Shown here: in pieces, positions 7,523-15,581 of the stretch
Numbering within the stretch: the stretch's first letter is position 1
Layout: each line of letters starts with the position of its first letter
DNA from: an uncultured Lachnospiraceae bacterium
GTDB lineage: Bacteria; Bacillota; Clostridia; Lachnospirales; Lachnospiraceae
Reading direction: 5' to 3'
Assembly (NCBI GenBank): GCA_910586955.1
Contig: CAJUMM010000035.1
Location: 1 to 28,407, forward strand
Length of the DNA stretch: 28,407 bases
Program-made: the position numbers and the translations under genes
The notes under the pieces: generated by a model
What the model was told of the DNA's origin: nothing
The model's input: the letters and a program-made list of their open reading frames with translations, nothing else
Databases searched by the model: none

Positions 7523-8023
7523 ATGAGGGAACAGCTGACGAAGAGCGATGTAAAGAAAATAGAGGCAGAGATTGAGCACCGAAAGCTGGTAGTGCGCAAG
7601 GAAGCTATTGAGGCGGTGAAGGAAGCCAGGGCCCAGGGGGATTTGAGCGAAAATTTCGAGTACTATGCGGCCAAGCGGGAGAAGAACCAGAACGAGAGCC
7701 GGATCCGCTATCTGGAGCGGATGCTGCGGACGGCCCAGGTGATTTCGGACGGTTCCGCAAGTGACGAGGTGGGGCTTAACAATCTGGTGGAACTGTACTT
7801 TGAGGAGGAGGATGAGACGGAACAGGTAAAGCTGGTGACCTCCATCCGGGGCAATTCCCTGGACGGGCGGATCAGCATCGAGTCCCCTCTTGGGAAAGCC
7901 ATTCTGGGACGGAAGCTGGGAGAGCGGGTTCACGTCCAGGTCAATGACGGCTACGGCTATGAAGTGGAAATCCGGGCCATCGATAAGTCCGGGGACGATG
8001 GGGATGCCATCCGGGGATTTTAA
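7523..8023 (+). CDS. greA: GreA-family transcript cleavage factor
   Basis: 166-residue GreA/GreB-type factor, which inserts a coiled coil into the RNA polymerase secondary channel and stimulates cleavage of backtracked RNA. The N-terminal helical hairpin carries the tip motif GDLSENFEYYAA with the catalytic acidic pair D40 and E43. The C-terminal FKBP-like domain ends in GDDGDAIRGF. The C-terminal domain is somewhat divergent, so it could be a Gre paralogue rather than the main GreA. The ATG at 7523 is preceded by AAGGGGAAG. The frame extends upstream to 7460 but that would overlap DUF4317. The stop overlaps the convergent LysR gene by four bases with no terminator between them. Confidence 0.88.
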   Translation: MREQLTKSDVKKIEAEIEHRKLVVRKEAIEAVKEARAQGDLSENFEYYAAKREKNQNESRIRYLERMLRTAQVISDGSASDEVGLNNLVELYFEEEDETEQVKLVTSIRGNSLDGRISIESPLGKAILGRKLGERVHVQVNDGYGYEVEIRAIDKSGDDGDAIRGF

Positions 8024-8916
8024 AGGGTTCCGGAAAATTCCCGTTCTATACAGTACTGCAGCACGGATTCCAGCTGGGGAGAGATCCATTTGTCTCTATG
8101 GCAGAGGAGCTGTTTCCAGATTGCCATTTCAAAATCCTCCACGTGCAGACGGATAAGCCGGCCCCTTTGGACCTCATCTTCTGTGACGTAGTCGGGCAGG
8201 AAGGAGAGCCCGGCTTTTTGTTCCACCAGGGAACAGAGGAGGCGGACGCTTCCGATTTCCAGAATAGGCTTTAATTCCAGGGAAAGGCCTGCCAGGTGCT
8301 CGTCCAGGAGACGCCGGTAACTCATGCCTTTTTCCGTCAGGACAAAAGGATAGGAAAGGAGATCCGGGACAGTAAGGCGGGAATATCCTTCTAAGGGGCA
8401 GCCTGCCCATGCCACAAAGTGCATCTCCATTTTTTCCTCCTGGATAATGCGGTATTCCCTGTCATAGATATGACTGTCCAGGGTCAGGATCGCGTCGGCT
8501 TCATTGTGATTTAGCAGCCGGAACATTTCTTCTGTTCCGGCTGCTATGATTTTAAGGGAAATGCCGGGATGCCTGGCACGGAAACCGGGAAACCCGTCCT
8601 TAAGGAGGGATTCGCAGAGGGAATCGGCGGTAGCCAGGGTGATGTGGCCCTGAAGATCTTTTTCATCCCTCATATTTTCTCCCAGTTCCAGAGTCAGGCG
8701 ATGGATTTGGTGGGCGTATTTCAGAACCTCCCGGCCTTTCTCCGTCAGTGCCACCGTGTGGTTGATCCGTTCGAAAAGCTGGGTGTTCAGTTCCGTTTCC
8801 AACTGTTTGATTTGAAAGGATACCGTGGACTGGGAATATCCCAGGGCTTCGGCTGCTCTGGTAAAGCTGTTCCGTTCGGCCACTTGGATAAAGGTGATAA
8901 GATTTTTTATATCCAT
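8020..8916 (-). CDS. LysR-family transcriptional regulator
   Basis: 298-residue LTTR. Residues 1-60 form the winged helix-turn-helix (FIQVAERNSFTRAAEALGYS, then STVSFQIKQLE). The rest is a periplasmic-binding-protein-like effector domain (about 90-290) that senses a small molecule. The start at 8916 (MDIKNLITF) is chosen over an upstream ATG at 8937 because AGAGGA lies about nine bases before it and family members start here. It is divergent from the Na+/amino-acid symporter, and a perfect palindrome of LTTR type lies between them (8935-8951). Control of the symporter and of itself is therefore likely. The effector is not predictable from sequence. Confidence 0.93.
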   Translation of the reverse strand: MDIKNLITFIQVAERNSFTRAAEALGYSQSTVSFQIKQLETELNTQLFERINHTVALTEKGREVLKYAHQIHRLTLELGENMRDEKDLQGHITLATADSLCESLLKDGFPGFRARHPGISLKIIAAGTEEMFRLLNHNEADAILTLDSHIYDREYRIIQEEKMEMHFVAWAGCPLEGYSRLTVPDLLSYPFVLTEKGMSYRRLLDEHLAGLSLELKPILEIGSVRLLCSLVEQKAGLSFLPDYVTEDEVQRGRLIRLHVEDFEMAIWKQLLCHRDKWISPQLESVLQYCIEREFSGTL

Positions 8917-8934
8917 GAAGATCGTTCCTCTTTT

Positions 8935-8951
8935 CATCTAAAATTTAGATG
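8935..8951. promoter_or_regulatory. Palindromic LysR-type operator
   Basis: CATCTAAAATTTAGATG is an 8-bp perfect inverted repeat around one central base. It contains T-N11-A (TCTAAAATTTAGA), the classic LysR recognition form. It lies 18 bases upstream of the LysR start codon and about 20 bases upstream of the -35 box of the divergent symporter gene, the usual position for autorepression plus activation of the divergent target. Confidence 0.75.
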
Positions 8952-8972
8952 GTAAATATTATAATTATCAAT

Positions 8973-9001
8973 TTTACAGATGTTTTCTTATACTATATAC
9001 T
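8973..9001 (+). promoter_or_regulatory. Promoter of the Na+/amino-acid symporter gene
   Basis: TTTACA (8973-8978) and TATACT (8996-9001) are spaced by 17 bases and each match five of six consensus positions. The predicted leader to the ATG is about 75 nt. It contains a stem AGGGC (9040-9044)/GCCCT (9062-9066) with an inner GGG-AAA-CCC hairpin and no T-run. Confidence 0.65.
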
Positions 9002-9081
9002 AAAAAGAAGAAACATGCAAATTTTTTACAAAGAGAGAAAGGGCCGGCGGGAAACCCCAAAGCCCTGATTTGAGGTTCTAT

Positions 9082-10524
9082 ATGTCTGTGTTTGAAAAAT
9101 TTTCCGAAGTGATAATCGGGGTAATCCAGTGGGTGTACGGATTTCTCTGGGGGGATCTGATAGAAATTCCCCTGCCCGGGGGAAGTACCTTGGGGATTTC
9201 CCTGCTGGTGCTGATTCTGATCCCTTCCGGGATCTACTTTACCCTCCGCACCCGTTTCCTTCCCTTCCGGCTTTTTCCGGAGATGCTGAAAATTGTAAAA
9301 GAAAAGAGGAACCAGGATCACCGAGACGCCATCTCCGGCGTACAGGCCTTGATTGTCTCCACGGCCACCCGGGTGGGCATGGGAAACCTGGTTGGCGTGG
9401 TGGCGGCTATCTCCGTAGGCGGTGCGGGAGCCGTGTTCTGGATGTGGGTAACGGCTCTTCTGGGAGCATCTACCGCCTTTGTGGAGGCCACTCTGGCTCA
9501 GATTTACAAGGAAGAGGATCCTCTGTACGGGGGATACCGGGGAGGACCGGCCTATTATATGCACCACTTTTTCCTCAGGAAGGGCAGCAGGCGGAAGCGT
9601 TCCCTGCTGGCAGTCCTCTTTGCCATATCAGGCCTTATCTGCTGGTGCGGGATCAGCCAGGTTATCAGCAATTCCGTATCTTCGGCCTTTTCCAACGCCT
9701 TCCGGATTCCGCCTCTTTACACTACCATTGTCCTGGTGGCTGTTTCGGCATTTATCGTTCTTCGCAGAAACGCCACGGTGAAGGTGCTGGATGTGGTGGT
9801 GCCGGTGATGGCGGCCTGCTATTTCCTCCTGACCCTCTTTGTGATTGTAAAAAATGCAGGACAGATCCCGGCAGTGTTCCAGCGTATCTTTTCCGAAGCT
9901 TTCGGCCTGCGCCAGGTGGCGGGCGGGGGCTTTGGCGCAGTGATTATGAACGGGGCAAAGAGGGGGCTCTTTTCCAATGAGGCGGGCTCCGGTTCCGCTC
10001 CCTGTGCGGCGGCTGCCGCAGATATCAGCCATCCGGCCAAGGAAGGGCTTCTCCAGGCCCTGGGCGTGTTTATCGATACCCTTGTAATCTGCAGCTGTTC
10101 TGCCATGATTATGCTGCTGACTCCCCAGGGACTTACAGCCGGATTGGAAGGCATGGATCTTCTACAGGAAGCCATGCGTTACCACATCGGTGAGTTTGGC
10201 GTGATCTTTATTGCGGTGATTCTCTGGCTGTTCAGTTTTTCTACCTTTATCGGCATTCTGTTTTATGCCAGGCCCAATGTGGCCTATCTCTTCGGGGATA
10301 ACTGGCTGTCCCAGACCCTCTACAAGGTGCTAGCTTTGGTGATGCTCTTTATCGGCGGACTGGCGGCGTATACGTTCGTGTGGGATCTGGGGGATATCGG
10401 CGTGGGTCTTATGACCATATTCAATATGATTGCGCTGATCCCCTTAGGGAAGCAGGCCCTGGAGTCCTTAAAGGATTATGAGGAGAAACATAGGCATACG
10501 CAAAAAGACACAGATTTTTTATAA
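9082..10524 (+). CDS. AGCS-family sodium:alanine/glycine symporter
   Basis: 480-residue multi-pass membrane protein of the alanine-or-glycine:cation symporter family (AlsT/DagA type), importing small amino acids with sodium. Diagnostic stretches are RVGMGNLVGVVAAISVGGAG, GGPAYYM and FSNEAGSGSAPCAAAAADIS. About ten hydrophobic helices are visible. The start at 9082 has GAGG six bases upstream. A TTG four codons earlier is less likely. It is expressed from the promoter at 8973-9001, divergent from the LysR gene that probably regulates it. A DUF1538/PII pair follows after 59 bases, which suggests that nitrogen or amino-acid status links the cluster. The exact substrate is inferred. Confidence 0.93.
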   Translation: MSVFEKFSEVIIGVIQWVYGFLWGDLIEIPLPGGSTLGISLLVLILIPSGIYFTLRTRFLPFRLFPEMLKIVKEKRNQDHRDAISGVQALIVSTATRVGMGNLVGVVAAISVGGAGAVFWMWVTALLGASTAFVEATLAQIYKEEDPLYGGYRGGPAYYMHHFFLRKGSRRKRSLLAVLFAISGLICWCGISQVISNSVSSAFSNAFRIPPLYTTIVLVAVSAFIVLRRNATVKVLDVVVPVMAACYFLLTLFVIVKNAGQIPAVFQRIFSEAFGLRQVAGGGFGAVIMNGAKRGLFSNEAGSGSAPCAAAAADISHPAKEGLLQALGVFIDTLVICSCSAMIMLLTPQGLTAGLEGMDLLQEAMRYHIGEFGVIFIAVILWLFSFSTFIGILFYARPNVAYLFGDNWLSQTLYKVLALVMLFIGGLAAYTFVWDLGDIGVGLMTIFNMIALIPLGKQALESLKDYEEKHRHTQKDTDFL

Positions 10525-10583
10525 TTTTTTAATCGCCCTTTCTCTCGTTCTGTAGTATGATAGAGGCAGACGGGAGGAAATCT

Positions 10584-12140
10584 ATGGGGCAAAAAGAACT
10601 TTTGATGGAGAAAGTATATGAATCCGTGGCGTCGGTGCTTCCGATTACGGCAATCGTACTGGTATTGAGCATTACGATTGCCCCGTTGACATCCGGCGCC
10701 TTGGTTCTGTTCTTATTTGGGGCCTTGATGTTGGTAGCAGGCATGGGCTTTTTTACGCTGGGGGCGGAGATGGCCATGATCCCTATGGGAGAAGGAATCG
10801 GCGTGGTAATGAGCCGCTCCAGGAAGATAGGAGTATCCTTGGGATGCTGTCTGGTCCTGGGAGTGCTGATTACCCTGGCAGAGCCGGATCTGCAGGTGCT
10901 GGCAGAGCAGGTGCCCTCTATTCCCAATCTGGTTTTAGTCTTTACGGTGGCGGCCGGGGTGGGAATTTTCCTGGTGATTGCGGAGCTTCGTATGCTGCTG
11001 AAAATTCCTTTATCTTATACCTTGTGTTTTTTCTACGGGCTGGTTTTTCTTTTGACGGCCCTGGCGCCGGAAAACTTTATTCCGGTGTCCTTCGATTCCG
11101 GCGGCGTGACAACAGGGCCCATTACCGTTCCTTTCATTATGGCGCTGGGAATCGGCATGGCTTCCGTGCGCAGCGACAAAAATTCCAGCAGTGACAGTTT
11201 CGGCCTCATAGCCTTGTGCAGCATCGGTCCGGTGCTTTCCGTGCTGATTCTGGGAAGCTTATACCGGCCGGAGGAGGCGGTCTACAGGGGAGCTGAGATT
11301 GCGGAGATTGTGACTACACGGGATGCGGCAGCCCAGTTTGCAGCAGGACTTCCGGTTTATCTGAAAGAGGTGGCAGTTGCCGTTCTTCCCATTGTGGGAT
11401 TGTTTCTGCTGTTTCAGCTTTTCACCAGGCGCTTTCACAGGCATCAGATTTTCCGGATTGGAGCGGGGCTTGGGTATACCTACTTCGGCCTGGTACTTTT
11501 CCTCACAGGGGTGAATGTGGGCTTTATGCCGGCGGGAGAGCTTATCGGTTCCGTCATTGCCCGCAGTGAGAAAAACTGGCTTCTGGTTCCCATCGGTATG
11601 GTCATCGGCTATTTTATTGTCAAGGCAGAGCCGGCGGTCCGGGTGCTGACCCGGCAGGTAGAGGAGATTTCCAACGGTTCCATCAGCCAGCGGTCCATTC
11701 AGAAAAGCCTTTCCCTGGGGATCTGTATTTCGGCCGGAATATCCATGCTGCGGATTCTTACGGGAATCCCGGTTCTGTGGTTTCTGGTTCCGGGCTATTT
11801 GATTTCCCTGGTGATGACTTTTTTTGTTCCGCAGATTTTTACGGGTATTGCCTTCGACTCCGGAGGCGTAGCCAGCGGTCCCATGACAGCGGCCTTTCTG
11901 CTGCCCCTGGCTATGGGAGCCTGCCAGGCCGTAGGCGGGAATATTCTTGCGGATGCCTTCGGGGTGGTAGCCATGGTGGCAATGACCCCTTTGCTTACCA
12001 TCCAGGTCCTTGGCATGTCCAGCCGGATCCGGCGTTATCTGGAAAAGAGAAGGACAGCCGGAGAGCCGGAATATGTGGTTTCTGTATGGGAACTGGAGGA
12101 CTGCATCTTATATTTTGACAGGGAAACGTGTGAAGATTAG
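10584..12140 (+). CDS. Duplicated DUF1538 integral membrane protein
   Basis: 518-residue membrane protein made of two DUF1538 repeats. Each half carries matching landmarks: GEGIGVVMSRS and GELIGSVIARS, then a Glu-Pro helix (LAEPDLQVLAEQV and KAEPAVRVLTRQV), then FDSGGVTTGPITVPF (about 169) and FDSGGVASGPMTAAF (about 422). The repeated, Gly-rich FDSGG half-helices look like a transport path with pseudo-twofold symmetry, so a transporter or channel is inferred. The substrate is unknown. The start at 10584 is supported by GGGAGG about eight bases upstream. The longer frame from 10557 lacks a ribosome-binding site. The next gene encodes a PII-like protein, the usual DUF1538 partner. Confidence 0.87.
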   Translation: MGQKELLMEKVYESVASVLPITAIVLVLSITIAPLTSGALVLFLFGALMLVAGMGFFTLGAEMAMIPMGEGIGVVMSRSRKIGVSLGCCLVLGVLITLAEPDLQVLAEQVPSIPNLVLVFTVAAGVGIFLVIAELRMLLKIPLSYTLCFFYGLVFLLTALAPENFIPVSFDSGGVTTGPITVPFIMALGIGMASVRSDKNSSSDSFGLIALCSIGPVLSVLILGSLYRPEEAVYRGAEIAEIVTTRDAAAQFAAGLPVYLKEVAVAVLPIVGLFLLFQLFTRRFHRHQIFRIGAGLGYTYFGLVLFLTGVNVGFMPAGELIGSVIARSEKNWLLVPIGMVIGYFIVKAEPAVRVLTRQVEEISNGSISQRSIQKSLSLGICISAGISMLRILTGIPVLWFLVPGYLISLVMTFFVPQIFTGIAFDSGGVASGPMTAAFLLPLAMGACQAVGGNILADAFGVVAMVAMTPLLTIQVLGMSSRIRRYLEKRRTAGEPEYVVSVWELEDCILYFDRETCED

Positions 12141-12167
12141 AAACGGAAGGCAGGCAGGGAAAACAGG

Positions 12168-12830
12168 ATGATTAAAATGATGGTATCCATTGTAGAGCGG
12201 GGACAGGGGAAACCCCTTTCCAGGCTCTATGAAACATACGGTATAAGCTGCCAGTTTATAAGCCTGGGACGGGGAACGGCATCCTCGGAGCTCCTGGACG
12301 TTTTGGGATTTGGAGGAACAGAGCGTTCTGTTCTGCTCAGCCTGGGAGAGGAAGGTCTCATCAACAGGCTGATGTATGAGCTTCATGAGGGATTGACGGA
12401 AAATCTGTCCTGCAAAGGCATTGTCTTTGATATGCCGCTGACAGGGCTGAATCAGATTATGGCGGTGCTGCTTAAGAATCAAGCTCAGGCACAAAGACAG
12501 GAGGGAGAATATAAATTGGAAAAAGCGGGGAAGAACAGTCTGATATTGGTTGCGGCCAATCAGGGACATACGGCTGAGATTATGAATACGGCCCGGGCGG
12601 CGGGAGCCAGAGGCGGTACCATAGTGCGTTCCCGCTGGGCAGGGCCGGAAGATACAGAGAAATATTACGGTTTTCAGGTTCAGGCAGAGAAAGAGATCAT
12701 CGCCATTGTAGCCTCCGCAGAGACACGGAATGCAATTATGGAAACAGTGAACCGGAAACACGGCCTGAAGACGGAAGCCGGGGCGATGATCTGTTCTGTG
12801 GGCATCGATCAGACAGTACGGCTGGGATAA
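12168..12830 (+). CDS. Tandem PII-like signalling protein partnered with DUF1538
   Basis: 220 residues that read as two PII-like ferredoxin folds in one chain. The first (about 1-105) starts KMMVSIVERGQGKPLSRLY, and the second (about 118-220) starts SLILVAANQGHTAEIMNTAR with AGARGGTIVRSRW. Each shows the beta-alpha-beta pattern of GlnB-like proteins. The long T-loop and its Tyr51 uridylylation site are not recognisable, so this is a divergent PII-like protein, probably a ligand-binding regulator of the adjacent membrane protein. Canonical PII proteins are trimers of about 112 residues, so a tandem protein is expected to have unusual symmetry. It starts 27 bases after the DUF1538 stop. Direct regulation of the neighbour is inference. 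Confidence 0.78.
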   Translation: MIKMMVSIVERGQGKPLSRLYETYGISCQFISLGRGTASSELLDVLGFGGTERSVLLSLGEEGLINRLMYELHEGLTENLSCKGIVFDMPLTGLNQIMAVLLKNQAQAQRQEGEYKLEKAGKNSLILVAANQGHTAEIMNTARAAGARGGTIVRSRWAGPEDTEKYYGFQVQAEKEIIAIVASAETRNAIMETVNRKHGLKTEAGAMICSVGIDQTVRLG

Positions 12831-12858
12831 TATACAAAAGTGCAAGGAGATTTTTAAG

Positions 12859-13710
12859 ATGAGCAGTTCCAATACAGAACCTTTCGTGAAGTGGGCCGGC
12901 GGAAAGCGGCAGATGCTGGAGGCCTTGGGTATCCGTATGCCGGAAACCCGGAAGAATTACTATGAGCCCTTCGTGGGCGGCGGTGCATTGATGTTTCACC
13001 AAAAGCCCGAAAACGCTTTTATCAACGATATCAACCGGGAGCTGATCCACACCTATACGGAGATCCGGGATCACCGGGATCCCCTGATTGCTGCCCTGTC
13101 CTCTATGGATCAGGTAACCTGTACGAAGGAATTTTATTACCAGATGCGGGAGCGCTACAATGACAAGCGGAAGAGAAAAGACTACGATACCGAGATGGCG
13201 GCCCTGTTCATCTATCTGAACAAGCACTGCTTCAACGGCCTGTACCGGGTCAATGCCAAGGGGAGCTTTAATGTTCCCTGGAACCAGAAAAAGACGGTGG
13301 CCTCCATGGATATAGAAAATATCAAGCATATTTCCGATTACCTAGGCTCCGTAACCATTACCTGCCAGGATTTTGAGGCGGCTGTGGAAGGAGCCGGGGA
13401 AGGGGATTTCGTGTATTTTGACAGCCCCTATGCTCCCTTAAATCCGGATTCCTTCGCTTCCTACACCAAGGAAGGATTTGCGGAAGAAGAACACCGGAGG
13501 CTTGCAGGGCTTTTTCGGAAACTTACGGACCGGGGAGTTCTGTGTATGCTTACCAATCACAACACGGAACTGATCCGGGAATTGTACGGGGACTTCCTTC
13601 TGGAGGAAATTCCCGTGCGCCGGGCCATCAATTCCGACCCCAAGAAGCGGACCGGGACGGAAGTGATTATCCGAAACTATGGGGAAGCATTAGTGACACC
13701 AGCACCGTGA
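12859..13710 (+). CDS. dam: Dam-type DNA adenine N6-methyltransferase
   Basis: 283-residue class-alpha (D12 family) adenine methyltransferase related to Dam and M.DpnII, which modify GATC. The SAM-binding motif X/I region reads FVKWAGGKRQ (9-18) and YYEPFVGGGALMF (34-46). The catalytic motif is DSPYAPL (188-194) rather than the usual DPPY. Ser replaces the first Pro, while Asp and Tyr are kept. The target-recognition part lies between. AAGGAG at 12843-12848 supports the start. No restriction endonuclease is adjacent, so it is an orphan methylase in this window, co-directional with the DUF1538-PII pair. Its last 44 bases overlap the 3' end of the convergent lrgB. The GATC specificity is inferred. 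Confidence 0.9.
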   Translation: MSSSNTEPFVKWAGGKRQMLEALGIRMPETRKNYYEPFVGGGALMFHQKPENAFINDINRELIHTYTEIRDHRDPLIAALSSMDQVTCTKEFYYQMRERYNDKRKRKDYDTEMAALFIYLNKHCFNGLYRVNAKGSFNVPWNQKKTVASMDIENIKHISDYLGSVTITCQDFEAAVEGAGEGDFVYFDSPYAPLNPDSFASYTKEGFAEEEHRRLAGLFRKLTDRGVLCMLTNHNTELIRELYGDFLLEEIPVRRAINSDPKKRTGTEVIIRNYGEALVTPAP

Positions 13711-14359
13711 TAATTCCACAGATGCCGATGGCAAGGCCGCTCATGGCGCCTTGGGTTTCCCCCAGCTCCAGGGCCTTGGAGGTGCCCACGGCATGGCTGC
13801 AGGCGCCGATGGAAAGCCCGGCAGTTACGGGATTTTCCGCATGAAACAGGCGGATCAGGAAAGGGGCCAGGATACTTCCCAGGATTCCGGTGAAAATAAC
13901 GGCGATAACCGTCACCGGAACCACGCCTCCATGGGCACGGCAGACCTCTGCGGCAATGGGGGTGGTGACGGACTTAGGAAGCAGGGAGGCGGTTATGGCA
14001 GCATCCAGTCCAAACAGGCGGCAGAGGAGGAAGACGCTTCCCATGGAAGAGAGGGATCCCACTGTACAGCCGATCAGAATGGGGAGCCAGTATTCCTTAA
14101 GAAGACGGATGCGGGTGTAGATGGAGACTGCCAGGCAGGCGGTAGCAGGAGCCAGAAACATATTGATGACTGCACCGCCTTCGTTGTAGCTCTCATAGGG
14201 AATTTTCAGAAGAGACAAAAGAAGGACAATCAGCAAAATGGCAATCAGCAGGGGATTGCAGAGGACAGACTTTGTCCTTTCTTTTATCTTTATACCGATA
14301 AAGAAAGCCAGAATGCTCAAAGCGATACCGAAAAACGGGGAGGCGCACAGTTCTTTCAT
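13667..14359 (-). CDS. lrgB: LrgB/CidB-family membrane protein
   Basis: 230-residue LrgB-family protein with about six to seven transmembrane segments. LrgB works with the holin-like LrgA. In Firmicutes the pair is linked to control of murein hydrolases and to pyruvate or metabolite export. Family landmarks include LPKSVTTPIA and GLSIGACSHAVGTSKA. The start at 14359 has GGAGGG six bases upstream and overlaps the lrgA stop (ATGA). An extension to 14452 would run into lrgA. The C-terminal 44 bases overlap the end of the convergent methylase gene. Confidence 0.93.
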   Translation of the reverse strand: MKELCASPFFGIALSILAFFIGIKIKERTKSVLCNPLLIAILLIVLLLSLLKIPYESYNEGGAVINMFLAPATACLAVSIYTRIRLLKEYWLPILIGCTVGSLSSMGSVFLLCRLFGLDAAITASLLPKSVTTPIAAEVCRAHGGVVPVTVIAVIFTGILGSILAPFLIRLFHAENPVTAGLSIGACSHAVGTSKALELGETQGAMSGLAIGICGIITVLVSLMLPHSFG

Positions 14360-14724
14360 GACTGTCCCTCCTTTCTCTTTGCCAAAAAGCTCATGGTAAG
14401 GCGGACGCTGTATGCGGTGGCCCCAAAGGTGATTATGGTAGTCAGAAAGCACACGGCCAGCAGGGGCAGCCAGTTTTCCATGAGAATATCCAGGTAATTG
14501 ATGACATTGACTCCTGCCGGAATAAAGAAAAACGCCATATTAGAAAGAAGGAAATCCGATTTCTCCCGGATATGCTCTACTTTCAAAATCCCGGCCAGAA
14601 GGCAGAGAAGAAGAAGCACCATGCCGATAACGCTGGCGGGAAAGGCAAAGGGAAGAAGGGATTCCAGGATCACGCTGATCCAGCAGAGGAAAAAAATAAT
14701 CCCTGTCTGTTTGATAATCTTCAT
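14356..14724 (-). CDS. lrgA: CidA/LrgA holin-like protein
   Basis: 122-residue CidA/LrgA-family protein, small and holin-like, with four hydrophobic segments. The characteristic FPASVIGMVLLLLCL and FFIPAGVNVINYLD segments are present. It precedes lrgB with a four-base overlap, the standard arrangement, and lies 17 bases after the SDR gene, so all three leftward genes probably share the promoter near 15500. GGAGTGATGAATT before the ATG provides the ribosome-binding site. No LytSR two-component system, the usual regulator, is adjacent. Confidence 0.93.
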   Translation of the reverse strand: MKIIKQTGIIFFLCWISVILESLLPFAFPASVIGMVLLLLCLLAGILKVEHIREKSDFLLSNMAFFFIPAGVNVINYLDILMENWLPLLAVCFLTTIITFGATAYSVRLTMSFLAKRKEGQS

Positions 14725-14741
14725 AATTCATCACTCCATTC

Positions 14742-15476
14742 TTAGATCCATCCCCCGTCCAGCCGGATCACCTGTCCCGTGAGATAGGGAGATTGGCTGC
14801 ACAGGGAGAAAATAAGCTCCGCCGCCTCAGAAGGAAGCCCGAACCGCCCGGCCGGGATCTCCTCTGCCAAGGCGGCTTTTTCTCTTTCCGTAAAGCAGGC
14901 GTTCATATCTGTGTCTATGGCGCCGCAGGCTACGGCGTTGACTCTTATGCCGCTGGGCGCAAGCTCCTTGCCCAGGGCCATGGTGAAAGCGTTGACTGCG
15001 CCTTTGGAAGCGGAGTAGGCGGCCTCGCAGGAAGCGCCCACGCAGCCCCAGACGGAAGAGACATTTACAATGGCTCCAAAGCCCTGGCCCAGCATCCGGG
15101 GGACGGCCTGCCGGGAGCAGAGGAACACGGAAGTAACATTGGTGCGCATAAGCTCCTCCCACTGGGACAAAGACATGTCTGTCATAAGCCCCGTCCGGGA
15201 GATTCCAGCATTGTTAATGAGAGCGTCCAGTTTTCCGAAGCGCTCCTGTACCAGCCGGAAACATTCCTGTACATCTGCCTCGTTACCCATATCACCTACA
15301 AAGGGAAGACAGGTGATTCCAAATTCCCGGTGGAGGCGGCGGGAGAGAGCTTCCAGCCGTTCCCGGGAGCGGATACAGGTCAGGCAGAGATTCCAGCCCT
15401 CCCGGGCAAATTTTTCTGCGGCGGCAGCCCCGATTCCCCGGGAGGCCCCCGTGATAACTGCGTATTTTGCTGTCAT
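14742..15476 (-). CDS. Short-chain dehydrogenase/reductase, FabG-like
   Basis: 244-residue SDR with a Rossmann fold. The cofactor loop TGASRGIG (9-16), NNAG (88-91) and the catalytic set S141, Y154 and K158 (YSASK) are all present. The C-terminus ends GQVIRLDGGWI, as in FabG-type 3-oxoacyl-ACP reductases. It is not next to fatty-acid synthesis genes and instead heads a leftward set with lrgA-lrgB, so it may act on another keto substrate. Arg after the glycine-rich loop suggests NADPH preference, but this is not certain. AAAGGATGG precedes the ATG. Confidence 0.9.
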   Translation of the reverse strand: MTAKYAVITGASRGIGAAAAEKFAREGWNLCLTCIRSRERLEALSRRLHREFGITCLPFVGDMGNEADVQECFRLVQERFGKLDALINNAGISRTGLMTDMSLSQWEELMRTNVTSVFLCSRQAVPRMLGQGFGAIVNVSSVWGCVGASCEAAYSASKGAVNAFTMALGKELAPSGIRVNAVACGAIDTDMNACFTEREKAALAEEIPAGRFGLPSEAAELIFSLCSQSPYLTGQVIRLDGGWI

Positions 15477-15498
15477 AGAGTTCCATCCTTTCTGCCCT

Positions 15499-15549
15499 AT
15501 GTTACTATATTTTTTCCCTTTTCACAACCATAGTTTTTCCGCATATCTT
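15499..15549. promoter_or_regulatory. Overlapping divergent promoters for the SDR operon and the amidase
   Basis: Rightward: TTCACA (15521-15526), 17 bases, then TATCTT (15544-15549), toward the amidase. Leftward, on the minus strand: TTGTGA (15527-15522), 17 bases, then TAACAT (15504-15499), toward the SDR gene. The two -35 boxes share five bases, so the promoters should be mutually exclusive or governed by one factor. The hexamers are imperfect. Confidence 0.45.
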
Positions 15550-15581
15550 AGTGAGAAAGGAAAAAAGCAAAAGGAGACTTT

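Noticed and set aside
13751..14497. A 248-codon plus-strand frame rich in Gly, Gln and Asp
   Set aside because: Antisense to lrgB and lrgA, whose protein motifs and overlaps are clear. Low-complexity composition is typical of a shadow frame.
14793..15533. A 246-codon plus-strand frame
   Set aside because: Antisense to the SDR gene, which has intact catalytic motifs.
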